From Apricaphanius iberus (taxonomy: Eukaryota > Chordata > Actinopteri > Cyprinodontiformes > Aphaniidae), in NCBI GenBank assembly GCA_028564705.1, contig JAPXFQ010002820.1, positions 174,501 through 238,500 on the forward strand: a DNA stretch of 64,000 nucleotides. Reading direction: 5' to 3'. The notes beneath the pieces were generated by a model that saw only the letters and a program-made list of their open reading frames with translations, ran no database searches and had not been told where the DNA came from. Position 1 is the first letter of the stretch. Each line of letters begins with the position of its first letter. The translations under genes and the position numbers were made by a program. Below, piece by piece: positions 44,196-55,799 of this stretch.

Positions 44196-44673
44196 GATAA
44201 AAGTAACAGCAGTCCGAGATCTGATTAAAAACGCGTCCGATAAAAGATAAGTCGCTAAAAGTTAAAAACGGTTAAAACCAGTAAAAAAAAAGATTAATAA
44301 ACAAAATTAAATTAATTAAAAACCAGTTAAACTGTGTTAAGGACTCGGAGTTGGCAGGAGGCATCAGGACGCTGACGCATGCGCATACCAGCTCTCCACA
44401 CATCCCAGAAAATACCTGTGAGGTACTGAGATTGAAATACACAACTTTAAGGATTTCATTTGAGTTGCTGAAAGAAATTAGCTGCTTGTACCATTAATGT
44501 CTACTCATGGCTCAATATTCAATAGATAGATAGCTAGAAATACTTTATTAATCCTATAACTGAAATTTCCTGACATAAAAATCATGTTTTTTTGCTTAGT
44601 GGGTTAGTGTTTTCACTTCTGACAAATAGCAGTGAGGAATATTACATCTGAGGGATGGATCCCAGTTTGGGGA

Positions 44674-46883
44674 CCTGAGTCATATTCCACGAAGTGAGCT
44701 CAAGCAAATTGAGGTTCATTCATAATATCCTCCCAGAGTGCAACACATTGAGTGCTGAGAAGTGCCTCTAACTATAAACTTCTAAACTGATGTTAATCAT
44801 ATTACCTTGTTGGGCAGGGCAATATAATCTGTAGTGGGTTGTGAATTATTAAAACCTGCATATAAACATGACACAAAATAGCTGAAAGGTTAGATGTTTT
44901 AGATCATTTCTCATATTAGCATGTAAAAATATTTAACAATTTAATAAGAACAGTGTTACAGCCCACAGAGTAATGGTCCAGGAGCTTCCTCCAAATCCTG
45001 GATAACGTCGGCCACAGGCTACAACACCGTGGACAGCGGCACACACTCCAATCCACCTGATTATCACGAAAGAGACAGCGCTATATAAGCTCCATTTTGA
45101 GGGGGGCGCATATCTGTGCTGTGTTCCCCTCTGCCTCTGTCGGGTTTCATGTTATGCTTCCTTATGTTTTCAGGCTCCAGTTCCTCTTTAAAAATAAGAG
45201 GTATTTTGACTGCCTTATAGGAAACACTTTGGTTGCGTTTACTTTAGTAAACACATATTGAGGCTGTGGTAAACTGGCTGTCACATTCATAGCACTTTGT
45301 CGGTATTGCTGGGCTTCTAAGCTTCAGTTCCTGTTTGTGTATTTAGTTTGGTTCAAAGTCTGGTTTCTTTTGCTTTTTTGGAAGCAACCTTGGTTAGACC
45401 TTGTAGGGCGTTGCCCCGCCCCCTTGAGTTTATTATCTATATTTATTGTTATTTCTTTGGTTTACTTCATGGACTTGTGTTATTGTTTCAGGTAAACTTG
45501 TTGCATTTTATATATATAATTTTTATTACTGTTCCTTTCCTGCGTTGGCGAATGAATCATTTACATACATACATTTACATCTACCCATGTCCTCTGTTAC
45601 GTTACCCCTTACCTTCACATGTTTAACATCTTAAGGGTCGTAACAAAGCCTTCAAGATGTAAAGTATTTAATTTTACATGAGTATTTTGTTACCAGTTGC
45701 AATGTACTTTAAGGCTTTTTTTTTTGCATTTCGAGAATAAAACATGTCGACTTTGTGGGTCTATCGCTATGGAGGACCATCCCTGCCAACAATACATAAA
45801 TTAATATAGAAAAAAATAATACATTCTGGAATACATCAATTGGAAATACATTTTTAAATAAATATAGAAATTTATAAGAAAAATATGGAAATAAATAAAT
45901 GGCTAAATAAAACTGAAAATAAATGAATAAATATATGTGGGAATACATAAAATGATTAGTCATGTATTTCCACATGTACTTATTAATTTGTGTCAGGAAT
46001 TTATTTCTCCAAAATGCCAAGAGGTTACAACAAACTCTCTGTAGACTATGTTAAAGAGTCATCTGTACTGTAACATCAATAAATATTTCTTGATTGAGCA
46101 TTGACATATTAAGTCTGTCATTATTGTGGCAGTGAGAAATAATGTTGATGATTCTAATCTAAAACAAGAGAAGTTTGTTCTGATTTAACTTCAGACATTG
46201 AGCAAAAATGTTTTTATATTTTTGGGTGTGCATAAACTTTGTCAACTATAGTATATGACGTCAAAATAAATGAAAAGTCTTTGAGTAATAACAAGCAGTC
46301 ACATTTAGTTGATTTAGATTCATTTTATTTCAGAATCAGAATCAGCTTTAATTGCCAAGTATGACACATGCAAGTATGACGCATACAAGGAATTTACAGA
46401 TACAGTACAACCTGTCCAAGATCATTACAAACAACAACAACAACAAACAGATCCAGGTCACTTTTGGGCATGCAGCCACCGAGCGGCGCTCCCGTTTATG
46501 AAACATAGAGAAATACACATCTGGGGAGGGGAGGGTTCCACGGTGAGGGGAAAAAAACGCTCAACTGTGTTGGGTAACAGTTACATATTCAACATGACAG
46601 CTGTAGTCTGTTATAACATTTGTAACGTCGGCAGATGAATCCAGCTGAGCTGGCTGGGTGGGGTGAGGGAGAAATCCGCCCCGATCATCCAATCATATTC
46701 ATCAAGCTAAAATAAGCCTCACAGTTAGCCTGCCGTGGCACAGTTAGCACATGTTGGCATATTATATTGAGCACGGCTTCAGATTAGCTTTATTCGTGAA
46801 ACCAAATCTGGGGAAATTAAAACAGGATTGTCAAAGTAAGCCTGGCTATTGAGATTAGCTCGCTTTGTGGAATACCCCTCAGG
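44674..46883. mobile_element. Putative 2.2-kb element with 30-bp inverted ends
   Basis: Left end CCTGAGTCATATTCCACGAA and, in reverse, right end CCTGAGGGGTATTCCACAAA, both continuing G(T/C)GAGCT. I see no transposase. The interior contains an AAATA-rich repeat (45715-46020) and a second repeat fragment (46325-46445, cagaatcagctttaattg). Superfamily and target duplication are unclear. Confidence 0.5.
45715..46020. repeat. AAATA-rich interspersed repeat
   Basis: Quasi-periodic aaataaat/aatacat words bordered by gtgggtctatcgctatgg and ttggcattttgga (reverse). It resembles a common fish low-complexity element; no coding potential. Confidence 0.5.
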
Positions 46884-47940
46884 CCTCTGGATGCTGTAAT
46901 GCAAAGCCCTCCTGAATGGTGTATATCCAGCTGCGCAGCTCCACCCTTTTGTGTTTTACCCCTTCCTTTATTAGGCTTCCAGATTGGTGGACAATTAGGA
47001 GCCTCGGTTAAAAAAACAGGTGAAGGCTATCAGCAGAGAGGTGCTCCTGGGACGTCACAAGCTGGACCTGGGGATCGCTGCAGTGTGGAAGCAGAGCGGC
47101 AGCCGTGATGGAGTAACAGACAGCCTGAAATCATGTTACGAAGAGCCACCAGGACAGCGGATCGAACAGGCAAGGAGCAGCTGATGTGAGAATATTGTGG
47201 TCCTTGTGATCGTGGGTAAAAGGAAATAGGACGTTGGACAAGCGGGACCGAAGGACATCGGGAGCCGCTGGAACAAAGCTCTACCTGCCTGCCGCATTGA
47301 CTCAGCGTGAGCTGAAAGCCTTCCCCCGTTAGGGTCGTGGACAGGGGCGGAAGTAGGACTTTTAAGGACCCCCCCCCCCCCCCCCTCTTGCTGGTTGAAT
47401 TGTTTTCTATTATTTTAACTGGAGAGACAATAAACTCATTTTTTGCGGTCCTCTGGGGTTTTACCTATCCGCTGAGAGGTTATGATGGGTCCTGTAGATT
47501 TGTATGACGCGTTGGGTGCTTAAACAGATACACTGGATCCAGTATGCGTTTTATTGTTTAATACAACAGGCGGCTATCACGGCAGTACAGTAGTTTTATG
47601 AAGAAGGCAGGGATATTCAATCGAGTGAATACTTGACAGAACATAAACCAGGATAAAGGAATTGCGGTCAACAAAAATGACGGCTACCCATGACTGACTC
47701 TCTCCTCAGCCCCTCTCCACAGGTGAGTGTGCACCTTTGAAACCTCTGTACACACCACTCCAAGAACACACACATACAAGGTGGCGGCACACAAACACAC
47801 ACAGTGCTCACCCAACTAGGTGTCTCCAATATCCTTTTTATTAGAATCAACTGCTCATGGTGTCTGTGTTGGTGTGGCCCGGGGCTCCTTTACAAATCCC
47901 TATCTGTGACATTAGTATTGGATTTTTCTTCTGCTGATGC
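46884..47940. other. Gene-free stretch with poly-C tract
   Basis: The poly-C run is at 47369-47385 and an AATAAA at about 47428. The sequence is moderately GC-rich, but I find no frame, splice pattern or element end that I can support. Confidence 0.35.
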
Positions 47941-48599
47941 TGTATTTTGTTTTGGGTCATTCAAAAAAAAATGATTGATCTGTCTTTTTTTTTTTGCATT
48001 CAATGTATCTTATTTAAGATTACTTTACTATTAAAATGTAAAAAAAGACAGTAACGGAAAATCTTGCCTCAACTGAAGGCTAATTCTGAATGATCCAACT
48101 TGTTTACCCTTTGGTGTTGTTTGAAAAGTCCAAATAATCATTGTTTAGTTATTTTAAAACAAAGGTTGTGTCTCTTGGTAATTATAAAGTAAATGCAGAG
48201 TTAGTAATAAATATAAATAGCATCATAATTGAGAGGATGACAGAAATTAAATGTTTTGGAATAATTATACTGTAAATTAAGTTGAAATCCACACGAAAGT
48301 TACATAGACACTAAGGATAGATTGCAGATTTTGTTAATTTGACCATATCTAACTTAAAGCATAGAGATTTGGAGTAATAATTACAAGAGTTCAATGTATC
48401 CGCTTTTTGTACTTCAAAAATGTGCAGGCAGAGTTATTGATAAAGTCAGTTATTTTGATCATACGAACCCTTAATTTTTGGAATCCAGATTTTTTAAATA
48501 GCTTGATGCACTGACTAAGATGGCATTGCAGTGACGGAAAATTCTCCACATCCTGCAACAAACTTCTGCATCAGTTCTATTGCTCTTTCTGTGTCTCTG

Positions 48600-48885
48600 T
48601 TATGTATTCTCCAAGCCACAGACGGTCGCGGCAGATAACCGCTTGTGCTGAGCCTGGTTCTGCCGGAGGTTTCTTCCTGTTAAAAGGGAGTTTTTCCTCC
48701 CCACTGTCGCTTCATGCTTGCTCAGTATGAGGGATTGCTGAGAATTACATGACGCAATCTTCTGTGGTTCTCTAATTTCTACATTAAACATTGTATTGTA
48801 ATAACTCTTCTTGTAAAGTGCCTTGAGATGACATCTGTTGTGAAATGGCGCTATATAAATAAACTGAATTAAATTGAATTGAAAT
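48600..48885 (+). repeat. LINE 3'-end type repeat
   Basis: Hallmarks are ggaggtttcttcctgtt, aaaagggagtttttcc, cgctatataaataaactgaa and a terminal attgaattgaa tail, a very common fish L2-type LINE 3' UTR. There is no counterpart in duplicate A. Confidence 0.65.
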
Positions 48886-49441
48886 TTTTACACAGCACAC
48901 ATTTTATATAAGACCAGTTCAAACACTCTACAATTATAGAATAGAAAAAGAAGATGGCCATAAACTGTGGAGATAAAAAAACTTCAGAATGAGAACCACG
49001 AGGAAAGGTTTTGTTTTTCAGTGTGTGGTACAAAACATTGGAATAGGTTGAGCACAGAACTCAAATACTGCAATATTATTCAGTCATTTAAGAAAATATA
49101 TAAATAAAGTTACAGAAATGAGGGGATATTTTGAGTGTAACCAGGTGAAAAACACATTTGGTCAAGGAATATAGGATATAATGTATATATCATTAAAATA
49201 CTGTTTAGTGTATATTACCTAATTTTCATGTTCTTTGACATAATGTATTCATTTACTAGTTAAATTCGCTAATATATATTAAGTTATGAATTTGCACATG
49301 CTACATGCATTTATATATGTTTTTATTAGTTTTATTTTTTGATTTTATTGCTTGAAATAAATACATTTTTCCAATCATGAGGGAGACCCCTGATAGGTTT
49401 GCTAAGCTTTGATACAATTTTCCATCCAAATGTGTTACAGA

Positions 49442-49746
49442 TGGGCTCCACAGTTGTGCAGTGGTTAGCAATGTTGCCGTGCAGCAATGTTGTGGGTTCG
49501 TATACCAGCCCAGGGTCTTTCTGTGTGGAGCTTGCTTGTTTTCCCCGTGCACGCATAGGTTCCCTCCAGGTACTCTGGCTTCCTCCCACAGTTCAAAAAC
49601 ATGAATGCCAGGTTAATTGGTCTTTGTCTATCTCTGTGTTGCCCTGCAATGGACTGGCGACCTGTCCAGGGTGTACCCCACCTCCCACCTGTTGACAGGC
49701 ACCAGACCCCCTGAAGATTAAGTTTTAGAAAATAGATGGATGGATG
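49442..49746 (+). repeat. Retroposon-like repeat with (GGAT)n tail, second copy
   Basis: Same structure as 8941-9305 (cagtggttagca, gactggcgacctgtcc, tail atggatggatg), with internal deletions. Confidence 0.6.
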
Positions 49747-50094
49747 TGTTTCAGATTAATGGCAGGGAAGAATCGTATTTAGGCTAGTTTTTTACCTTCT
49801 AGAAACTTCTTTTCAGTAACATTTATAGTGCTCTGTAGTTGTTGATGTTTGTTGCATACATTGAACCACATTGTAACAATTATAAAGTAATACAATTTAT
49901 AAGATAAATATGATTTTATACAAGATATCATTTTGAAAGCAGATACTCATGTTTCAAAGTTTTACTTTTTGCAGTTTTATTTAATTTTTTTTATATACCA
50001 GGTTTTTTCATAAATGAAAATAATGTCCAGAAAGAAATCATCTTTGCTGCAACAGCCGATTGAAAAGGTTCAACTTCCTCCTCATTATGAGTCT

Positions 50095-50415
50095 AGACAG
50101 AACTGTTAATGAATCATCATTTGATTCAGACGTGATTAACTTGAAGACCAACTTTAAACAGTACCTATCCGGAGGGAAACACACTTCTAGCTGGAGGCGG
50201 AACTAAAAAGGAAACACAATTGTTTCTGTTGTTAGATTGCGTGCGGGACCTGCAGCGGAAGTGAACAACAAGGCGCTAGCAGCGTTATCTTCCGGCTTTC
50301 CACGTGTTGTATCGTCGGCTGGAAGACTGTTTCTGCTGTGTGAGCGGAATATTTCGGTATCTGCAGTAACGAGATCTTCGTTTCATCATCAGAGAGAACT
50401 GATCAGAACCTCCAG
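50095..50415 (+). promoter_or_regulatory. Putative first exon/promoter C of a zinc-finger gene
   Basis: Very similar to segment A over its full length, including gttaatgaatcatcatttga, aacaacaaggcgctagcagc, gtgagcggaatatttcggta and the AG|GTTTGTTA donor-like end (50415/50416). If used, the gene it starts must have its zinc-finger exon beyond the right edge, more than 13 kb away. A frame across it at 50237-50467 starts at a non-ATG codon and is not conserved as protein, so I read it as non-coding first exon. Confidence 0.5.
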
Positions 50416-50969
50416 GTTTGTTAAACGTACAGTTCTGGATAGATTAACGCTGGAACACAGAGAATAAGATCAGGAAACTAGTAGATAGCACAGATGGAGC
50501 AACAAGTTTTCATAGCAGTTCAGTTATTTGCTTTGTTCATCACTGATTTTTTCCCCCTTCCTTTTATGTTTGTGGAACTGGAAACTGAAATTCAGATAAT
50601 AACAATACCCCCCCTGATCATACTACAACTCATACTTTTGGAAAATATCCTTTTAATTTATTTTAGGGATTTTTTTATTGTTATAAATCAATAAAAGGAG
50701 GGATGTATTTCATGTTTTGAAAAAAAATGGTGGCACTACAAAATGTTAAGGTGTAGTTATTTAAGATTTTATTGGTTTATTACACAATAATAAATGCCTG
50801 AAAATAATTAAAAGGATATTTTCCCAAACTATGAGTTGTAGTAAGGTAAAGGAGGAAGGTATTTCATGTTTTGAAAAAATGGTGGCACTACAACATGTTA
50901 AGGTGTAGTTCTTGAAGATTTTATTGGTTTATAGTACAATAATAAATGCCTAAAATAATTAAAAGGATA

Positions 50970-51165
50970 ATCCTGTGACTATTCTCATTCATCCAGGTCA
51001 TGGTTATCTCAAGGAAATTTCAATCGAATGCAACTGGACTTGGTTATCCAGTCCCAGCCTGGTCAGCGGCGAGCATGAACTGATGAAGCCTCTTGGATAA
51101 GAGGTGAAACGTCTTCCAAGACAAATTACCAAATCCAGTTGCGTTCGATTGAAATTTCCTTGAGA
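50970..51165 (+). mobile_element. Penelope-like retroposon with inverted arms
   Basis: About 41-bp arms at 51004-51044 and 51128-51168 are inverted copies (ctcaaggaaatttcaatcga in the left arm). The insert is flanked by ataattaaaag(g/a)ata on both sides, a roughly 15-bp target duplication typical of target-primed retroposition. The middle carries a hammerhead-like core. The same sequence in opposite orientation lies at 3942-4120. Confidence 0.6.
51077..51117 (+). ncRNA. Hammerhead ribozyme-like motif
   Basis: Order of parts: GAA (51077-51079, stem I), CTGATGA (51080-51086), stem II arms 51089-51094 and 51099-51104 with loop ggat, GAAA (51106-51109), then C-GTC and TTC (51114-51116), which pairs with GAA. 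All core boxes of a hammerhead are present. Helix III is one or two pairs at most, as reported for hammerheads of Penelope-like elements. Cleavage would be expected after the GTC at 51111-51113. Confidence 0.55.
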
Positions 51166-51209
51166 TAATTAAAAGAATATTTTCCCAAAGTATGAGTTGT
51201 AGTATGATC

Positions 51210-52910
51210 TGGGGGGATATTGTTATTATCTGAATTTTTTTGTGTGTGATTCTAAACCTGTCGTAGATGTAGCAAAAAAATAAAATAAATAAATGACCTG
51301 TGCATTCCGCATCAGCAGACTGTGTATAGAGGCCAATGTAAGCCTCCCAGCGCTGAGGACGGCTTGTTTGGAGAAAATATGATTGTAGCTCGCTCTCTAC
51401 CTTGCTGTGATTGCACTGAGGTATCGGTTTTGTAAAAACAATTTTCCGATTAAAATTTATTGAACAGGAATAGCTGAATCTGTGAATATTTTTCTAACTT
51501 TACCGAAGTTATGAACAGAGTTATTCAAATACATATTTTGATACAATGATGGACTGGTATTTCTCTAAGGATTTTATTTTGATTCTAGTTCAAAGTAATC
51601 AGATATTTATTTTTAGTGTGTCTAAAGTAATGTAAGGCCGTTTTAGAAAGGAGGCAGAATAATTTTATCCTTACAGCGTACCGTTCAGATGATGACCCTC
51701 GAAGATACAAACGATTTAAAATGGTTGAATTAATTAACCAAATGCATGAATGATTGAATCAAAATTACCTTTCTGGTACAGTGCGTTGAGACATGTTACG
51801 GTGTTCGAAATTAAATTTTTGACTCACCGGTCAAGTTGTCTGGTAGATTAAAAATATTTAGCTGCCAAGCATATTTTCTACCGGCCGAAATTCTAAATGA
51901 TTTTCCAGATATACTGAAAACTCGTACTATTATATGATATGTTGGAGCCAAACGGAAAAGAGGTACAACTTCAAAATGGTTCATAAGAAAAACAACTTTT
52001 TGGTCAGTTCTGTTTTTTTTTTAATATCATTTTTAATGAACACTTAAATAAAAATAAAATCTTTGTGCCATAGCATTACAACATTATTTTGGTCACAGTC
52101 CATGATCTATGGAGAACACAGTTGCACCATGAGAAGATCTGCTGGCTTATATTGGACCTCCGATCAGTTTTAACATGCTTCACAGTCGGGCTGGGCGGTA
52201 TAGTGCAAACTGACGAATAATGAATTTAGGACTCTTATCTGTTGTTTTGGCCGTGTCATTTGTGATTGTCGGAGTTTTTCATGCAGTTTAGCGATTGTAA
52301 GAAAATATCAATACGGCAAAATTTCTCGGTATTTTATGTCGCAATACTGTATCAAAATTCAAAGGCAAAGTATTAATTTATTTATAATTTGAATGGAAAC
52401 ATTAATTACCAAAATTTTTGTGGTAAAATTAAGATAATAAACGGGAGTTGGTCGCCATTTTCACCTTGTTCAGTGGATCAACTAGTTGTTTTTACAATGC
52501 TTTAAAAAATTTTCCTAGGTTAATTTTAGTTTTACAATCAAAATATATATATAGTCTTCCTCATGTAATCCTAATATATTGTATTAGGGCTCGGCAGTAT
52601 GCCGAAAATGTAACGATACTGAAATTTATGCCTTTTACCGACGTCATTTTGCCCGTGTCGGTAAATTCGGTATGTAAAAACAAAAAAGATGTTTTAGTTT
52701 TGCGTTCTTCCTGCCCCTTTAAGAAATGAGCCTTGGCTTGAATCACGTGACTACGCACAGTCATGTGACACACAGAGGCAATAACACCCAACTGAGGGGA
52801 ATGCGCTGCTAACACAGCTATGGCTTAGTTTTATTTAGCAAGAGTTTAGACTCCTCTATCGACTCTTTCTCAGACAAATGCGAGTCGCAACAAATAAAGT
52901 GACTTCTTAT
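51210..52910. other. Gene-free stretch with hAT-like scraps
   Basis: 52190-52400 and 52585-52700 contain tagggct/gggctggg and ggtaaattcgg-type words typical of eroded hAT MITEs, but I cannot pair their ends. No gene is seen. Confidence 0.35.
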
Positions 52911-54030
52911 TAGGGCTGAACGATTAAATGTATAAGCAATTAAATCGCGATTTGGTAAAATGCGATTTCCTAATTGCAAAGGCTGCGATTTGACTTGATG
53001 TAAACATATCTGCTAAAGTCACGTGACTTGCAAACAACGCAGAGAGAGAAGGAAACGCGGCACTTTAACCAGTTATAAAATGACCAAAAGCTTAACAGAA
53101 TCCAACACTACACAATAGTTGGTACCAAAGAGGAACAGTACATCAGTTGTGAAAAATTATATCTGCTATGAAAACGTTGATGCTGCGCAACGCCAGGTAT
53201 TATGCAGAACCCGTCTTGGTATTGTTGCTGCCTCACGAGGTAGGCTACAGTACGAACCTTTATCAACACCTAAAAACATCACACCAACATATGTGAGTGT
53301 TGTACGGCTAAACTGATCGCCACCAGTGTTTAAATTTCCAGTAAACAAACTTCGAGGCGACAGGGATCGCTGACCGAGCTGTTTGAAAGAATCGCTCCTT
53401 ACAAAAATAAAAAAACGGCACACTGAAATAATTCGTGCTATAACGGGTTTTATAGCCAAAAGTATGCTTTGTTAACCATGATGAATAAGCTAGGATTCAA
53501 TCTCACAAACACATTTTAGACACATTTTACCTGCGCTGTATAAAAAATGCCGACAGAAAGTTAAAGCCGCACCAAAAACAGCGGAGTATTTTGCAACAAC
53601 TGACCTGAGATCAAACCGTTCTACCAGAGTCTGTAAGTGCATTAGATCGATGGAGAATTAAAAATCAGAGGTTGTTCTTTCAAGCATCCTACTTCCTGGA
53701 TAACCACACGGAGGAAAACATTACAGCCGGAGAGAATTATTAGCTGGGATCAAAAGGAAGAAAACTTTGATTGCAGAACGACACCGATGACCATCGAGTG
53801 TGATGATTAAAATAGATAAAGTTGTTAATATTTGCCTTTGTCTTAAAATAAGTCTATTTTATTGAATAGAATAAATTATGTATAAAAATCTTTTTATAAT
53901 ACACAATATTTTTGATTGCATTAATTAAAAAATGCATGACAAAAGCCCCACAAAAAGAATTGCTCATTAAATTGCAATTGAAGGGGGAAAAAATCGCAAT
54001 TAGATTATTTTCCAAAATCGTGTAGCCCTA
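52911..54030. mobile_element. Non-autonomous hAT element with BED-finger relic
   Basis: The ends TAGGGCTGAACGATTAA and, in reverse, TAGGGCTACACGATTTT are flanked by a perfect 8-bp duplication CTTCTTAT (52903-52910 and 54031-54038). Subterminal gcgattt/aattgca repeats recur at both ends. Only an eroded transposase N-terminus remains. Confidence 0.9.
53119..53316 (+). pseudogene. BED zinc-finger relic of a hAT transposase
   Basis: The frame gives VPKRNSTSVVKNY, then DAAQRQVLCRTRLGIVAAS. This is the start of a fish BED-type hAT transposase with the second finger cysteine replaced (LCRTR instead of LC-x2-C). The rest of the transposase is absent. Confidence 0.65.
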
Positions 54031-54039
54031 CTTCTTATG

Positions 54040-55360
54040 GTGGTATTGGATACTTGGCCTCTAACGTGAAGCACGTATGTTTGTTACTGCAGCAACGGAG
54101 CTGCAGGGCGTTTCTGTCTTAACAGCTCCACCCGCACAGGTCTTGTTCAGACGCAGCAGATATTAACCCCGCTGAGTAGTTGCTTTAAGCTGCTGCCGCC
54201 ATGTTCCCACCTCTGCCCCGATGTAAAATATTTTGTGTATAAAATAAACGACTGCACACAAAAATCACCTATTCCACTCAGCCCCCCTCACTTCGTCTCC
54301 TCAACTTGTCCGTGTTATCACATCTGAATTTAAACTGGACTATAGGAAATACAGAAGGGAGTGGGAGTGAAACACTGAACTAAAAGGCTGTTTGAAGCCA
54401 TTCAATAGCACCAAGTTATCATATTTTAAAGAACATTATGTAAATTTGGCCACTACTGGACATTGACTACAGATAAGGTGGGGTGGTTTGCACAGCAATA
54501 GCAGATCTCTAATGTACTCTGGTGCTAAACCATTCAGTGATTTATACGATAAAATCTAATTGATTTTTAGGTAGACCTGTGAAGATACTGTTACAGTTGT
54601 AATCGGAAAAAACCCAAAACATTTTAAATGAAAGGATGAGAAAGATTCCTTCATTTTATGGAGGTTTAATAGGACTTTTTTGATCAAGCAAGGAGGAACA
54701 GTATTACAGAGTATTTGCAACAGCTGAACCTGCTTTCCAACACTGACACAGACCTTTTATAGATTTAGTCAACCTTACTATTATAAACACCTTATCTGTA
54801 AACAATTCTTCTCACTGGCCACCCCCGACTCCGAGGCTGCTTCGTCTAATAGGACAGGGTCAATCTTAGAACACGTCAGGATGTTCAGTGCTCCGAGGGT
54901 CGTTTCCATGCCAATACAGGACGTAGGAATCCTAATATCAGCTCATTTGACCTGACCTAGTATCATACAGTGTCATACATTCAGACTAAATCACTATGTC
55001 ATGAAGAATTAGCACATAGTACAGTCAATGTGTAAGAATACACAGAGCAGATCATTCTTAATATAACGTTTCCCATAACAGTAATCAAAGTGGCTAGAGA
55101 TAAATGCATGGATGAGTTTTTCTAGGTCTTCCTGCGAAGGCTGATCCTATTATTGCCTTTATATTGATCTTGAAGATTTAGGTCTGAGTCCATTATTACC
55201 AGGGTTTTTTCCTGGCTCAAATTGAGGCCGGCGTGGTACCATCCTGACCATGTGCCAACACAGGCATGTATTCCGTGCATTCAACTAAATCACTTTTTTA
55301 AAGGCAACATATTTTCTAGTTAAGCGTTCATTTCATTCCAAAATGAAAGTCCTCGTCCAT
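54040..55360. other. Gene-free stretch
   Basis: No gene. Around 54520 (taaaccattcagtgatttat) the text resembles LINE-derived interspersed repeats, but I cannot delimit it. Confidence 0.35.
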
Positions 55361-55530
55361 TGTATGGAATTGGTTTTTTACCAGACGACAAAGAGCAAAC
55401 AAACACCATTTATCAAGTTTGCAAAGAGAGCGTGAAGGCAAGTGATCACAACACCTTAGACTTGTTTAATTAGTTGAAGAGAAAGTATCGCCAACACAGT
55501 AAGAGCCAGCTGGCAGCTAAAGTTATAAGC
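55361..55530 (+). pseudogene. BED zinc-finger relic, second hAT family
   Basis: Reads VWNWF, frameshift, FLPDDKEQTNTIYQVCKESVK, then ASDHNT, a stop and LKRKYRQHSKSQL. This is the BED-finger pattern with the first cysteine mutated to tyrosine. I could not identify the element ends. Confidence 0.55.
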
Positions 55531-55745
55531 CGACTGCAGCAGCGGTGGCTAGCGCTTCTTCTTAATTCAGCAAACGCTCGAAATAATATTTATAAAACTC
55601 ACCCCCTACGTCACAGACGGCAGAAAATCCGCGCAATCAGTTATCAAACTGACTTTTTCTCCATACACCGCCACAACACACATGTACCTGAATGCACAGA
55701 GAGTTTCATGGAATATTAAGATTATATTTGGCTATAGTATAATAT

Positions 55746-55749
<4 letters not shown>

Positions 55750-55789
<40 letters not shown>
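55750..55789. repeat. (TA)n microsatellite
   Basis: About 20 uninterrupted ta units. Confidence 0.9.
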
Positions 55790-55791
<2 letters not shown>

Positions 55792-55799
55792 GAAAAAAC

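Larger units (their letters stand above)
39374..44410 (-). mobile_element. Nearly full-length L2-like LINE (dead)
   Basis: Read on the minus strand: 5' UTR about 44410-44196, ORF1 with an SGNH domain (44195-42895), and ORF2 with endonuclease and reverse transcriptase (42732-39374). The 3' UTR is missing; the copy ends abruptly near 39374 against another repeat. A 531-bp solo LTR (39664-40194) interrupts ORF2. Several frameshifts separate the protein blocks. Confidence 0.82.
47940..50600. repeat. Segmental duplicate, copy C (partner 8480-10890)
   Basis: Collinear with the left copy from gtatcttatttaagattact through the GGAT-tailed retroposon to the first-exon segment. It carries an extra LINE 3' end at 48600-48885, inserted after or lost from the other copy. 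Confidence 0.7.
50690..51210. repeat. Tandem duplication of about 155 bp, second unit interrupted
   Basis: Unit 1 (about 50690-50845) runs from gtatttcatgttttgaaaaa to tatgagttgtagta. Unit 2 starts at about 50848 with the same words and finishes after the 50970-51165 insertion. Confidence 0.75.

Noticed and set aside
50237..50467. Open frame across first-exon block C
   Set aside because: Starts at a non-ATG codon, and the aligned frame in block A is not maintained as protein.
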